From positions 1 to 5,188 of the forward strand of contig JANNNQ010000041.1 in NCBI GenBank assembly GCA_031398625.1: a stretch of DNA of 5,188 nucleotides. The letters are read 5' to 3'. Below the pieces are notes generated by a model. It worked only from the letters and a program-made list of their open reading frames with translations, had not been told where the DNA came from and ran no database searches. Positions within the stretch are counted from its first letter, which is position 1. Each line of letters starts with the position of its first letter. Of the stretch, positions 1 through 5,122 are shown one piece after another. A program made the position numbers and the translations under genes. The DNA comes from CAIUGU01 sp031398625. Lineage in GTDB: Bacteria > Pseudomonadota > Gammaproteobacteria > Steroidobacterales > Steroidobacteraceae.

Positions 1-119
1 CGGCGCTGACACGTTGATCGCCGCTGATCCGCGCTCCCCCCTTCCGTACTCATGCCTGTTTCCATGAATAACTGCTTCATCCTTGCCGTTTTCCAACGTT
101 TTGCATCACCCTGCTAACG

Positions 120-341
120 ATGAAAATCGTGAGCGAAACAGGGGATTTTCGATGGTTGGATGGAGGCGTGAATCTCAGTTTGGATGATGCGGATATGAAG
201 AAAATCAACAAGGAGGTGGAGCGAGCGCTGATTTTTAGGTACCCAATTTTTGCAGATTACAAATTGGTGTACCTGGTTGCACTACTCGCCCCTGTCGCGG
301 CCATTTTTGATTGGATAGAGCGTCTCTGTAGCTGGTCGTAA
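120..341 (+). CDS. Doubtful small hypothetical protein, 73 aa, with a C-terminal hydrophobic segment
   Basis: I do not recognise this product. The frame is closed upstream by a TAA at 69-71, so ATG 120 is the first usable start, and no convincing Shine-Dalgarno sequence precedes it. The first half is polar and charged (acidic and lysine-rich around residues 22-35). Residues about 47-64 form a hydrophobic stretch (KLVYLVALLAPVAAIF) long enough for one membrane helix, followed by a short tail with W and C. If real, it would be a single-pass membrane peptide with a cytoplasmic N-terminus. Base composition is AT-richer than the genes to the right, which suits accessory DNA. Residues 16-22 (GVNLSxD) and their DNA match part of the dioxygenase gene at 2606-2628 in the same frame. 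It could also be a chance ORF or a gene remnant. Confidence 0.33.
   Translation: MKIVSETGDFRWLDGGVNLSLDDADMKKINKEVERALIFRYPIFADYKLVYLVALLAPVAAIFDWIERLCSWS
164..186 (+). repeat. Short match to the 3' part of the dioxygenase gene (partner at 2606-2628)
   Basis: Sixteen consecutive bases (164-179) are identical to 2606-2621. After two mismatches, five more bases match (182-186 and 2624-2628). Both copies are read in the same codon phase, giving GVNLSLD here and GVNLSPD in the dioxygenase. The flanks do not align convincingly. It may be a relic of a related gene or a coincidence. Confidence 0.3.
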
Positions 342-450
342 AGCTCCCATTCCGTTGGTATGGGATGGAGAAAAACGGGGCCAGATCTATTTTCTTTCCA
401 AAAACCCTCGTGATGCGTTCCTATTTTTTGAAGATCCGAGCTTTCTGACT

Positions 451-637
451 ATGACCAAGAACTCCCCCCCACCTGACCCTCCACCGCCGCGATCCCGGCA
501 GGCTGGTTCGTCTGTACCTGCAGCCCAATCGGCCGGTTGAGCGGTCGCGGCCGAGAGAGGGCTGGGTGCCGGACTTGCCATTCGGACTATTCCTGCGAGA
601 AGAGTCGCCGTTACGCGATCTCGTGCATCTAACTTGA
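451..637 (+). pseudogene. Broken 5' fragment of a dioxygenase-like gene (duplicated leader, frameshifted)
   Basis: ATG 451 aligns with the dioxygenase start at 1839, and the two sequences then run together up to 555. Copy 1 has seven C's at 464-470 where copy 2 has six at 1852-1857, so as written the frame shifts and stops at 538-540. Removing one C restores the shared peptide NSP(H/R)LTLHRRDPG, then RLVRLYLQPNRPVER, and the frame runs to TGA 635-637, giving 61 residues. After 555 the sequence bears no resemblance to the dioxygenase (the restored frame reads EGWVPDLPFGLF and on), and no iron-binding motif is present. This is a leader without its enzyme. It could be a remnant left by an insertion or recombination, a small gene sharing an N-terminal segment, or an intact small ORF if the extra C is a sequencing error. 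The open frame extends upstream to TTG 355, so the original start is uncertain. Confidence 0.5.
460..555 (+). repeat. Long direct repeat, copy 1 (about 93% identical to 1848-1942)
   Basis: This 96-bp segment matches 1848-1942 with six substitutions and one extra C in the C-run. Read in the dioxygenase frame with that C removed, four of the six substitutions are silent third-position changes and two alter an amino acid (H/R and S/A). The 3' end holds a perfect 7-bp stem, TCGGCCG at 529-535 with CGGCCGA at 548-554, around a 12-base loop. A weaker GCAGG/CCTGC pair lies before it. The copies are 1388 bp apart and bracket the genes at 727 and 1204. Confidence 0.9.
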
Positions 638-713
638 AGATCGGTATGGACAGTTTGGCAAGCCCAACACCGAGTACCTTGTGCCACACGGCTTAGTACC
701 GGTAAGAGGCCCT

Positions 714-718
714 AGGAG
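714..718 (+). promoter_or_regulatory. Shine-Dalgarno sequence for the gene at 727
   Basis: AGGAG at 714-718 lies 8 bases before the GTG at 727. It is the strongest ribosome binding site in the plus-strand half of the window and decides this non-ATG start. Confidence 0.75.
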
Positions 719-726
719 ATAGCGTC

Positions 727-1167
727 GTGCTAAGTCAGGAAGAGTTCTTTCGCTCGCTCGGTGCGCCGCTCCACAATGTCCGGTGGTCTTGGGGCGCCGT
801 TCGTGCCGCCGACAATGTTGTGCTGCTGCGTGTGTGGCAAGATGAAACCCGGAAGTTTGACGGCAAGCTCTACGTGATGGTCACCGCGCGCAAGTGGTTT
901 GCAGACGATCCAGACAATCTCGGTAACTCTGAGCGCCTAAAGCACGTGGAGGCGATTCGAAAGGGAGCCGCGAGCATTGCAATCATGTGTGTTGCGGTCG
1001 ATCCAAAGGCGTCCCCCAGGAAAATGGCGAGTTTCAATAAGAACGAGCTTTTTGTTGGCGGTGCAATCCTCGAAGCGGAAGGTGAAGACTGGCTCGAGCT
1101 CGTGAAGCGTGTTCCCGTCGGCAGCCTGCGTCCTAACAAATCGCTGGAACAAGCGAGTGACGAATAA
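727..1167 (+). CDS. Conserved hypothetical protein, 146 aa
   Basis: The function is unknown. The GTG start is fixed by AGGAG 8 bases upstream. The protein is soluble, with no signal peptide or membrane segment, and is rich in conserved-looking tryptophans and charged blocks: RWSWGAVR at residues 19-26, LRVWQDE at 34-40, DDPDNLG at 60-66 followed by ERLKHVEAIRKG to 80, FNKNELFVGG at 103-112, and DWLELVKRV at 121-129. From memory, this pattern (a tryptophan-rich start, LRVWQDE, then FNKNE..VGG) recurs in short uncharacterised bacterial proteins of accessory regions, but I cannot name a family or a reaction. The length and block order suggest one complete domain. The methyltransferase follows 36 bp downstream on the same strand, so the two may be co-transcribed. 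Base composition lies between the AT-rich left edge and the GC-rich dioxygenase, consistent with acquired DNA. That it is a real gene is likely; its role is open. Confidence 0.85.
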   Translation: MLSQEEFFRSLGAPLHNVRWSWGAVRAADNVVLLRVWQDETRKFDGKLYVMVTARKWFADDPDNLGNSERLKHVEAIRKGAASIAIMCVAVDPKASPRKMASFNKNELFVGGAILEAEGEDWLELVKRVPVGSLRPNKSLEQASDE

Positions 1168-1170
1168 AGG

Positions 1171-1184
1171 CAGCTCGAAAGCTG
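1171..1184 (+). other. Small hairpin between the hypothetical gene and the methyltransferase gene
   Basis: A perfect 5-bp stem (CAGCT/AGCTG) closes a CGAA tetraloop, starting 4 bases after the stop at 1165-1167. An AT-rich ATCAATTGTT follows, but there is no real T-run. The stem is too short for a convincing terminator. It could be a weak attenuator or an mRNA-stability element, or chance. Confidence 0.25.
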
Positions 1185-1203
1185 ATCAATTGTTCGCCTC
1201 TCT

Positions 1204-1836
1204 ATGCCGACGTATCCCGAAGTCACCTCCGAACTCCGCCGCAGTTACGATCGACATGCAGTTGAGCGGAGCGCTTATGAACAACCCAAGTGGAAGCTGG
1301 TTGAACGTGCCTTGTTCCTGGAGCTCTTAAGATCCTCCGGCAAGTCGAGCCTTCTGGAAATCGGGGCAGGAACGGGGCAGGACAGCCTGTTCTTTCAGGA
1401 AGCCGGGCTGAAAGTTGTTGCCACTGACCTTTCCGCGGAAATGGTGCGGTTCTGCCGGGAGAGGGGCCTGGAAGCCCACGTGATGGATTGCCTCGACCTA
1501 AGCGTGCCCCCGGCGTCGTTTGACGCGGTCTATGCCTTCAACTCTCTATTGCATGTGCCAAACGCTGAACTGCCAGCAGCTCTGGAAGGCATTCAGAAGG
1601 TGCTGGCATCCGGTGGGCTGTTCTTCATGAGCGCTTATGCCGGGAACGATATCGAGGGACCGCTGGTGGAAGACACGCACGACCCGCCTCGGTTCTTTTC
1701 ATTCAGGAGTGATGCCACTCTGCTGCGAATGGTGGAGCCGTACTTCGAAGTTGTAGACTTTCGCACCGTGCCGGTGGCGGAATGGCAACTGCAGGCGCTT
1801 ACCCTGCGCAAACCCCAAGGACTGACTGGATACTGA
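1204..1836 (+). CDS. Class I SAM-dependent methyltransferase, 210 aa
   Basis: It transfers a methyl group from S-adenosylmethionine to an unidentified acceptor, probably a small molecule, in the cytoplasm. The sequence shows the Rossmann-type signature of the Methyltransf_11/25 group. Motif I is LLEIGAGTGQD at residues 50-60. The acidic end of strand 2 is VVATDLS, with D75 expected to bind the ribose. Further on come the DCLDL block at 95-99 and motif IV/post-motif FDAVYAFNSLLHVP at 106-119. A long N-terminal helix region (about 10-45, YDRHAVERSAYEQPKW) probably forms the lid and substrate pocket. The length is normal for a stand-alone member. ATG 1204 lacks a good Shine-Dalgarno sequence, so translation may depend on the gene upstream. 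The stop is 2 bases before the dioxygenase start, which suggests coupled expression and a shared pathway. The acceptor cannot be read from the sequence: O-, N- and C-methylation are all possible. Confidence 0.9.
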   Translation: MPTYPEVTSELRRSYDRHAVERSAYEQPKWKLVERALFLELLRSSGKSSLLEIGAGTGQDSLFFQEAGLKVVATDLSAEMVRFCRERGLEAHVMDCLDLSVPPASFDAVYAFNSLLHVPNAELPAALEGIQKVLASGGLFFMSAYAGNDIEGPLVEDTHDPPRFFSFRSDATLLRMVEPYFEVVDFRTVPVAEWQLQALTLRKPQGLTGY

Positions 1837-1838
1837 TC

Positions 1839-2729
1839 ATGGGCAGCAACTCCCCCCGCCTGACCCTCCATCGCCGCGACCCCGGCAGGCTCGTTCGTCT
1901 ATACCTGCAGCCCAATCGGCCGGTTGAGCGGGCGCGGCCGAGGGTGGATGCGGAAGGGGCGAACACTGATCTCGGGACGGAAGGGTACAAGGTGCTGCGG
2001 GGAGTGATTCCCGCTGCGCTGTGCGACGCGGTGGTGAGCGACTATTCGGCATACGAGAAGCGTTTGCTCGATGCTGGCGTGACGCTTCGGGATCCGACGG
2101 GGCGGAACTATCGGCTCGCGAATTTCCACCTGATCTCGGCGCGGGCGCGGGACATGGCGGCGACGCCGGTGATCCACGAGATCCTCGATCAGTACTTCGG
2201 TCGGCGGTCGATGGTCTACACGAGCCTGTACTTCAAGCACGGCTCGCAGCAGAAGACGCATATCGACACGCCGTTCTTCGTCTCCAATCCGGTGGGCTGG
2301 TTTGCGGGGGTGTGGATCGCGCTGGAGGACGTGCACCCCGATGCGGGTCCGGTGAAGTATTTTCCCGGCGCGCATCGCCTGTTCGATACCCGGGAGAAGC
2401 TCCTAGCGCTCTATCGCCCGCCGGAAAGCCTGGATGATTTCTTCGATACGGTAGAAGAACGGGCAGCCACCGTTTCAGCGCCGGTGCCGGCGATGATCAG
2501 GAAGGGAGATGTATTCCTGTGGCATCACGCGTTGCCGCATGGCGGGCAGCTGGCGAACAATCCGGTGCTGACCCGGCATTCCATGGTTTTCCACATGGGT
2601 GCCGAAGGCGTGAATCTCAGTCCGGATGGCTTGTTTGCAGCCATCAAGCCGGAGAAGCCCAAGTACGGCCTCTTCAGTCATGGCGGCCGGCAGTTCGCCC
2701 GTATCGGGCTGCCGAACGTGATGATCTGA
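1839..2729 (+). CDS. Phytanoyl-CoA dioxygenase (PhyH)-family Fe(II)/2-oxoglutarate oxygenase, 296 aa
   Basis: A predicted non-heme iron oxygenase that couples 2-oxoglutarate decarboxylation to hydroxylation of an organic substrate. In the double-stranded beta-helix core, H141-x-D143 (in KTHIDTPFF) and the distal H234 (in HALPHGG) are the expected iron ligands. R246 (in TRHSMVF) is placed to bind the 2-oxoglutarate carboxylate. GPVKYFPGAH (170-179) and RKGDVFLWHHALPHGG (221-236) are typical of PhyH proteins, which include secondary-metabolite hydroxylases, so the substrate is open. ATG 1839 was chosen because it lies 2 bases after the methyltransferase stop and aligns with ATG 451 of the duplicated leader. 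A start at 1782 would overlap the methyltransferase by 55 bp. The core seems to begin near residue 44 (GTEGYKVLRGVIP). Residues 4-35 are an arginine-rich leader encoded by the direct repeat, which is unusual. Only a weak GGA ribosome site precedes the start. The gene converges on the cyclopropane-synthase gene with 12 bp between the stops. Confidence 0.9.
   Translation: MGSNSPRLTLHRRDPGRLVRLYLQPNRPVERARPRVDAEGANTDLGTEGYKVLRGVIPAALCDAVVSDYSAYEKRLLDAGVTLRDPTGRNYRLANFHLISARARDMAATPVIHEILDQYFGRRSMVYTSLYFKHGSQQKTHIDTPFFVSNPVGWFAGVWIALEDVHPDAGPVKYFPGAHRLFDTREKLLALYRPPESLDDFFDTVEERAATVSAPVPAMIRKGDVFLWHHALPHGGQLANNPVLTRHSMVFHMGAEGVNLSPDGLFAAIKPEKPKYGLFSHGGRQFARIGLPNVMI
1848..1942 (+). repeat. Long direct repeat, copy 2 (inside the dioxygenase gene)
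   Basis: This 95-bp copy encodes residues 4 to about 35 of the dioxygenase in an intact frame. The hairpin of copy 1 is preserved exactly in its stem (1916-1922 with 1935-1941), while the 12-base loop differs at one position. Similarity to copy 1 begins at the start codon (with several mismatches in codons 2-3) and ends sharply at 1942. Confidence 0.9.
2606..2628 (+). repeat. Partner of the short match at 164-186
   Basis: It encodes GVNLSPD (residues 257-263) of the dioxygenase. Of 23 bases, 21 match 164-186, including 16 in a row, in the same codon phase. Confidence 0.3.
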
Positions 2730-2734
2730 GCCGG

Positions 2735-2771
2735 CTGCTCCTCACCCCCGCCAGCCCGGCTTGGTGAGCAG
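2735..2771. terminator. Possible shared hairpin at the convergent gene ends (weak)
   Basis: The left arm, from CTGCT at 2735 to 2746, can pair with GGTGAGCAG (2763-2771) with a 3-base bulge. An alternative inner pairing is CCAGCC (2751-2756) with GGCTTGG (2758-2764). The structure spans the 12-bp gap between the two stops and the last codons of the minus-strand gene, a usual place for a bidirectional terminator. There is no T-run on either side, so it may only be GC-rich self-complementarity. Confidence 0.3.
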
Positions 2772-4013
2772 CATGTGCACATTGCCCAGCTGGCGTTCGG
2801 CGAATCCGCCTTCGCAGTAGCAAAAATAGAAATCCCACATGCGGATGAAGGTGTCGGGCAATCCGAGGGCGCGGATTTCGGGCAGGCGGGCGAAGAACGC
2901 CTCCCGCCAGCGGCGCAAGGTGGTCGCGTAGTGCGGGCCGATGTCGCGCAGGTGGCTGACCTTCATGTCCGTGGCGCGGGTGACAGAGCCCGTGATTGCT
3001 GTGACGGAGGGAATGAAGCTGCCGGGGAAGATGAACCGCTGGATGAAGTCGACGTTCTTGAGTGCTTCGTCGTAGAACTGATCCTGGATCGTGATGGCCT
3101 GCAGCAGCATCGCGCCCTCGGGCTTGAGGAGCCGCGAGCAGGTGGCGAAATACGTGTCGAGATACTGCGCGCCGACGGCTTCGATCATTTCCACCGACAC
3201 GAGTTTGTCGAACCCCGAGGTGCCCGGTGGAATCTTGAGGTCGCGATAGTCCTCCATGCGGACATCGATGCGATCGGCCAGGCCCGCCTCGCAAACGCGT
3301 TGCACCGAATGGGTGTACTGCTCGCGGGAAATCGTGGTCGTCGTGACCCGGCAGCCGTAACTCTCCGCGGCGTAGATCGCGAGCCCGCCCCAGCCGGTGC
3401 CGATCTCGACGAGATGGTCGGTGGGTTTCAAGTCGAGCTTCGTGCAGATTTCCCGGAACTTCGCGAGGGATGCTTCATGCAGCGTTGACTCCGATAGATC
3501 GAAGATGCCGCAGGAATAGGCGAGCGTGGGATCGAGGAACAGCGCGAAGAAATCGTTGCCGAGATCGTAGTGGGCCGCGATATTGCGCTGGCTGCCTTCT
3601 TTGGAATTGCGGTTCAGCCAGTGGAGGGCGCGACGCGTCGGGGCCGTCACCAGCGCCCAGCCGCGCTCCATGCCGTTCATGAGATCGCGATTCAACACCA
3701 TGATGCGGACCAGGGCGGTCAGGTCGTTGCAACGCCAGGTGCCGTGGATGAAGGACTCGCCCGCACCCACGGTGCCGCCGAACGCCGCATCGGCCCAGAA
3801 CTGCGGATGAAGCACCTCGATCGTTGCCGCAGGGACTGTGTTCTCGCTGCCGAAGCGATGCGTCTCGCCGGCGTCGATCAGCACCAGCGACCCGATCTCG
3901 AGAGACTTCAGCTGGCCAAGCAGTGCGCTCCGGCCAAGCTTCTGCAGCCACGTCCCCGTGCCGGGACTGCGTATGCCGAGGTTGGCGATCGAGACCGTCT
4001 TGGTCGAGGTCAT
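2742..4013 (-). CDS. cfa: Cyclopropane-fatty-acyl-phospholipid synthase family methyltransferase, 423 aa
   Basis: It acts on the double bond of unsaturated acyl chains in membrane phospholipids, adding a methylene (cyclopropane ring) or methyl group from SAM at the cytoplasmic membrane face. Residues 1-100 form the lipid-binding N-terminal domain. The catalytic domain starts at HYDLGND (148-154). YSCGIF (166-171) carries C168, the counterpart of E. coli Cfa C139. The SAM site is VEIGTGWGGLA (202-212) with TTTTISREQ (224-232), and VEMIEAVG (274-281) supplies the active-site E278. The E. coli bicarbonate ligand H266 appears to be Q305 (LLQAITI), and the EHVG histidine is A279, as I recall from plant cyclopropane synthases and relatives in this cluster type. 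ATG 4013 overlaps the DUF1365 stop as ATGA; the longer frame to 4130 would run deep into that gene. The length is normal for the family. The product may be a cyclopropane or a methyl-branched acyl chain. Confidence 0.92.
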   Translation of the reverse strand: MTSTKTVSIANLGIRSPGTGTWLQKLGRSALLGQLKSLEIGSLVLIDAGETHRFGSENTVPAATIEVLHPQFWADAAFGGTVGAGESFIHGTWRCNDLTALVRIMVLNRDLMNGMERGWALVTAPTRRALHWLNRNSKEGSQRNIAAHYDLGNDFFALFLDPTLAYSCGIFDLSESTLHEASLAKFREICTKLDLKPTDHLVEIGTGWGGLAIYAAESYGCRVTTTTISREQYTHSVQRVCEAGLADRIDVRMEDYRDLKIPPGTSGFDKLVSVEMIEAVGAQYLDTYFATCSRLLKPEGAMLLQAITIQDQFYDEALKNVDFIQRFIFPGSFIPSVTAITGSVTRATDMKVSHLRDIGPHYATTLRRWREAFFARLPEIRALGLPDTFIRMWDFYFCYCEGGFAERQLGNVHMLLTKPGWRG

Positions 4014-4756
4014 GGTCTGGCGGGAACCTTGTCCGGATGGGAATGAAAAGGGGTCTTCTTGAGCCAGAGGCGCAGGGCCTGCCAGTAGATGGCGAAGCTG
4101 ACCTGCAGGGTAATCAAGGGAAAAGCGCACAGTGCTCGCGCGAGGCTGCCACTCGAGATCTCTTTGCGTTCCAGTACCAGCGTGGCATCGAACTCCTGCC
4201 GCCCGGCGCGGAAATTCTCCATGTGCACGAAGAGTCGTTTCGCCGGGGATGAGAAGTGCCAGTCGTACTGCATGTCCATGGGCAGGAACGGCGAGACGTG
4301 GAAATCCTTCTCGAAGCGGAAGTGCAGGGCTGGATCGGTGGCGGGCAGTACATACGCGTGGCGTTCGCCCCAGGGCGTGTTGGTGATTTCCGCGACGATG
4401 GTCTCGACGCGTGAGTCCGCCGCATCGAAGCAGTAGTAAAAGCTAACCGGATTGAAGCAGTGGCCGAAGTACCGCAGATGCGTGAGCAGGCGAATGGGCC
4501 CTGCCGGGCGGGTTCCAGTCTGCTGCGCCACCAGGTCGCGGATGGCCGCATCGAGCGGCTGCGCGGGATCACCGTAATAGTCCTCGCGCCGGAAGCGGGC
4601 GAGGGCCGGGCGTGATGACGACCAGAGCCAGAAGCGCGAAAACAGCCGCGGCAGTTCCGCAAGATCGAGGTACGTCATGAAGATCCGGTACCGGAATTCA
4701 TGCGCGGGGTCGCCGCGGCGATGCCTAACCCAGCCGTTGTAGAGGCAGCTGCGCAT
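4010..4756 (-). CDS. DUF1365 family protein, 248 aa
   Basis: A member of a family of unknown biochemical function that is regularly encoded between an FAD-dependent oxidoreductase and a Cfa-type methyltransferase, and so is assigned to modification of membrane fatty acids. The family hallmarks are all here: the opening CLYNGWVRHRR (residues 4-14) and HEFRYRIFMTYLDL (19-32), FGHCFNPVSFYYCFD (97-111), EITNTPWGERHAYVL (123-137) and FHVSPFLPMDMQYDW (152-166). The C-terminus has a hydrophobic stretch around 204-228, which could rest in or on the membrane. ATG 4756 is chosen because the conserved opening lies upstream of the alternative M27. A weak GAAG lies just before it. The start lies inside the oxidoreductase gene (32-bp overlap) and the stop overlaps the next start by 4 bp, so the three genes are translationally linked. 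Length and motifs are complete. Whether it is an enzyme or an accessory factor is not known to me. Confidence 0.93.
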   Translation of the reverse strand: MRSCLYNGWVRHRRGDPAHEFRYRIFMTYLDLAELPRLFSRFWLWSSSRPALARFRREDYYGDPAQPLDAAIRDLVAQQTGTRPAGPIRLLTHLRYFGHCFNPVSFYYCFDAADSRVETIVAEITNTPWGERHAYVLPATDPALHFRFEKDFHVSPFLPMDMQYDWHFSSPAKRLFVHMENFRAGRQEFDATLVLERKEISSGSLARALCAFPLITLQVSFAIYWQALRLWLKKTPFHSHPDKVPARP

Positions 4757-5122
4757 CGTGCTTCAGGTCTGTGCGGAAATGCTCAAGGGCATTGAGTGCG
4801 CTCACCACCCCGTCCTCGTGAAACCCCGAGCGCCAGTATGCGCCGCAGTAGTAGGTGCGGCGCACGCCGTTGACTTCGCGCTGCAGCTGCTGGGCCGCCA
4901 CGCCAGCGGGCAGGTAGATCGGATGCGAGTACGCGAATCGCTGCAGGATCTTCTTCTCGTCGATCGCCCGCGTGTGGTTGAGCGTCACCAGGAAGCGCAC
5001 CGGTGCCTCGATGTCCTGCAGGACATTCATGTCATACGTCACCGGCACGGGTTCCTGCTGTTCACGCAGCAGGTGATAGTTCCACGCGGCGCGGGCTAGT
5101 GGCCGCTTCGGCAGGAGCGACT
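4725..5122 (-). CDS. FAD-dependent oxidoreductase (amine-oxidase-like), C-terminal part only
   Basis: This is the C-terminal ~131 residues of the NAD/FAD-binding oxidoreductase that usually opens this cluster. It is thought to oxidise or desaturate the acyl chain handled by DUF1365 and the Cfa-type enzyme. The recognisable part begins at SLLPKRPLARAAWNYH (from 5120), continues with VTYDMNVLQ and VTLNHTRAID, and ends with the flavin-contact motif YYCGAYWRSGFHEDGVVSAL, the usual C-terminus of the family. The stop is TAG at 4725-4727. A GTG at 5046-5048 could be called as a start but lies inside conserved sequence, so it is not the true one. Whole proteins are about 400-430 residues, so most of the gene, including the N-terminal GxGxxG flavin-binding fold, is missing. 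Upstream of about 5123 the frame stays open to the window edge (GEHLHLHRQRGG), but that peptide does not resemble the family. Sequence continuity is lost there, by rearrangement or chimerism. Confidence 0.82.

Larger units (their letters stand above)
342..726. other. 385-bp stretch without an intact gene
   Basis: This stretch holds a frame open from TTG 355 into the leader fragment at 451, the first copy of the long direct repeat (460-555), and the ribosome binding site of the next gene (714-718). Codons 355-450 encode a plausible-looking but unrecognised peptide (VWDGEKRGQIYF at its start). Between 638 and 713 I see no gene, RNA or clear promoter. An initiation signal for the gene at 727 should lie in this stretch, but no -35/-10 pair stands out. 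Confidence 0.5.

Noticed and set aside
460..668. Possible integron attC site: GTTGAGC at 536-542 fits GTTRRRY, and GCCCAAC at 662-668 fits RYYYAAC.
   Set aside because: The two boxes are in the wrong order for one attC site, copy 2 has no partner box, and no imperfect stem with the usual L boxes or extrahelical bases is seen.
1782..1838. Upstream start of the dioxygenase at 1782.
   Set aside because: It lies inside the methyltransferase gene, and the leader alignment between the repeat copies supports ATG 1839.
1899..2375. Minus-strand open frame of 158 codons inside the dioxygenase gene.
   Set aside because: Arginine-, histidine- and proline-rich shadow of a real gene with clear iron-binding motifs.
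2674..3294. Minus-strand frame of 206 codons overlapping cfa in another phase and the dioxygenase 3' end.
   Set aside because: The peptide is full of H, R, P and G, typical of a shifted frame, and the cfa frame carries all family motifs.
2775..3488. Long plus-strand open frame (237 codons) opposite the cfa gene.
   Set aside because: It is antisense to a well-supported enzyme. Its peptide is low-complexity (rich in A, G, R, D and E) with no motif, as expected from GC-rich codon bias.
4014..4130. N-terminal extension of cfa to ATG 4130.
   Set aside because: It would overlap the DUF1365 gene by about 120 bp and adds a peptide with no family similarity. The ATGA overlap at 4010-4013 gives a natural start.
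3824..4252. Plus-strand frames opposite cfa and DUF1365.
   Set aside because: No motifs and arginine/serine-rich composition; both minus-strand genes are fully supported.
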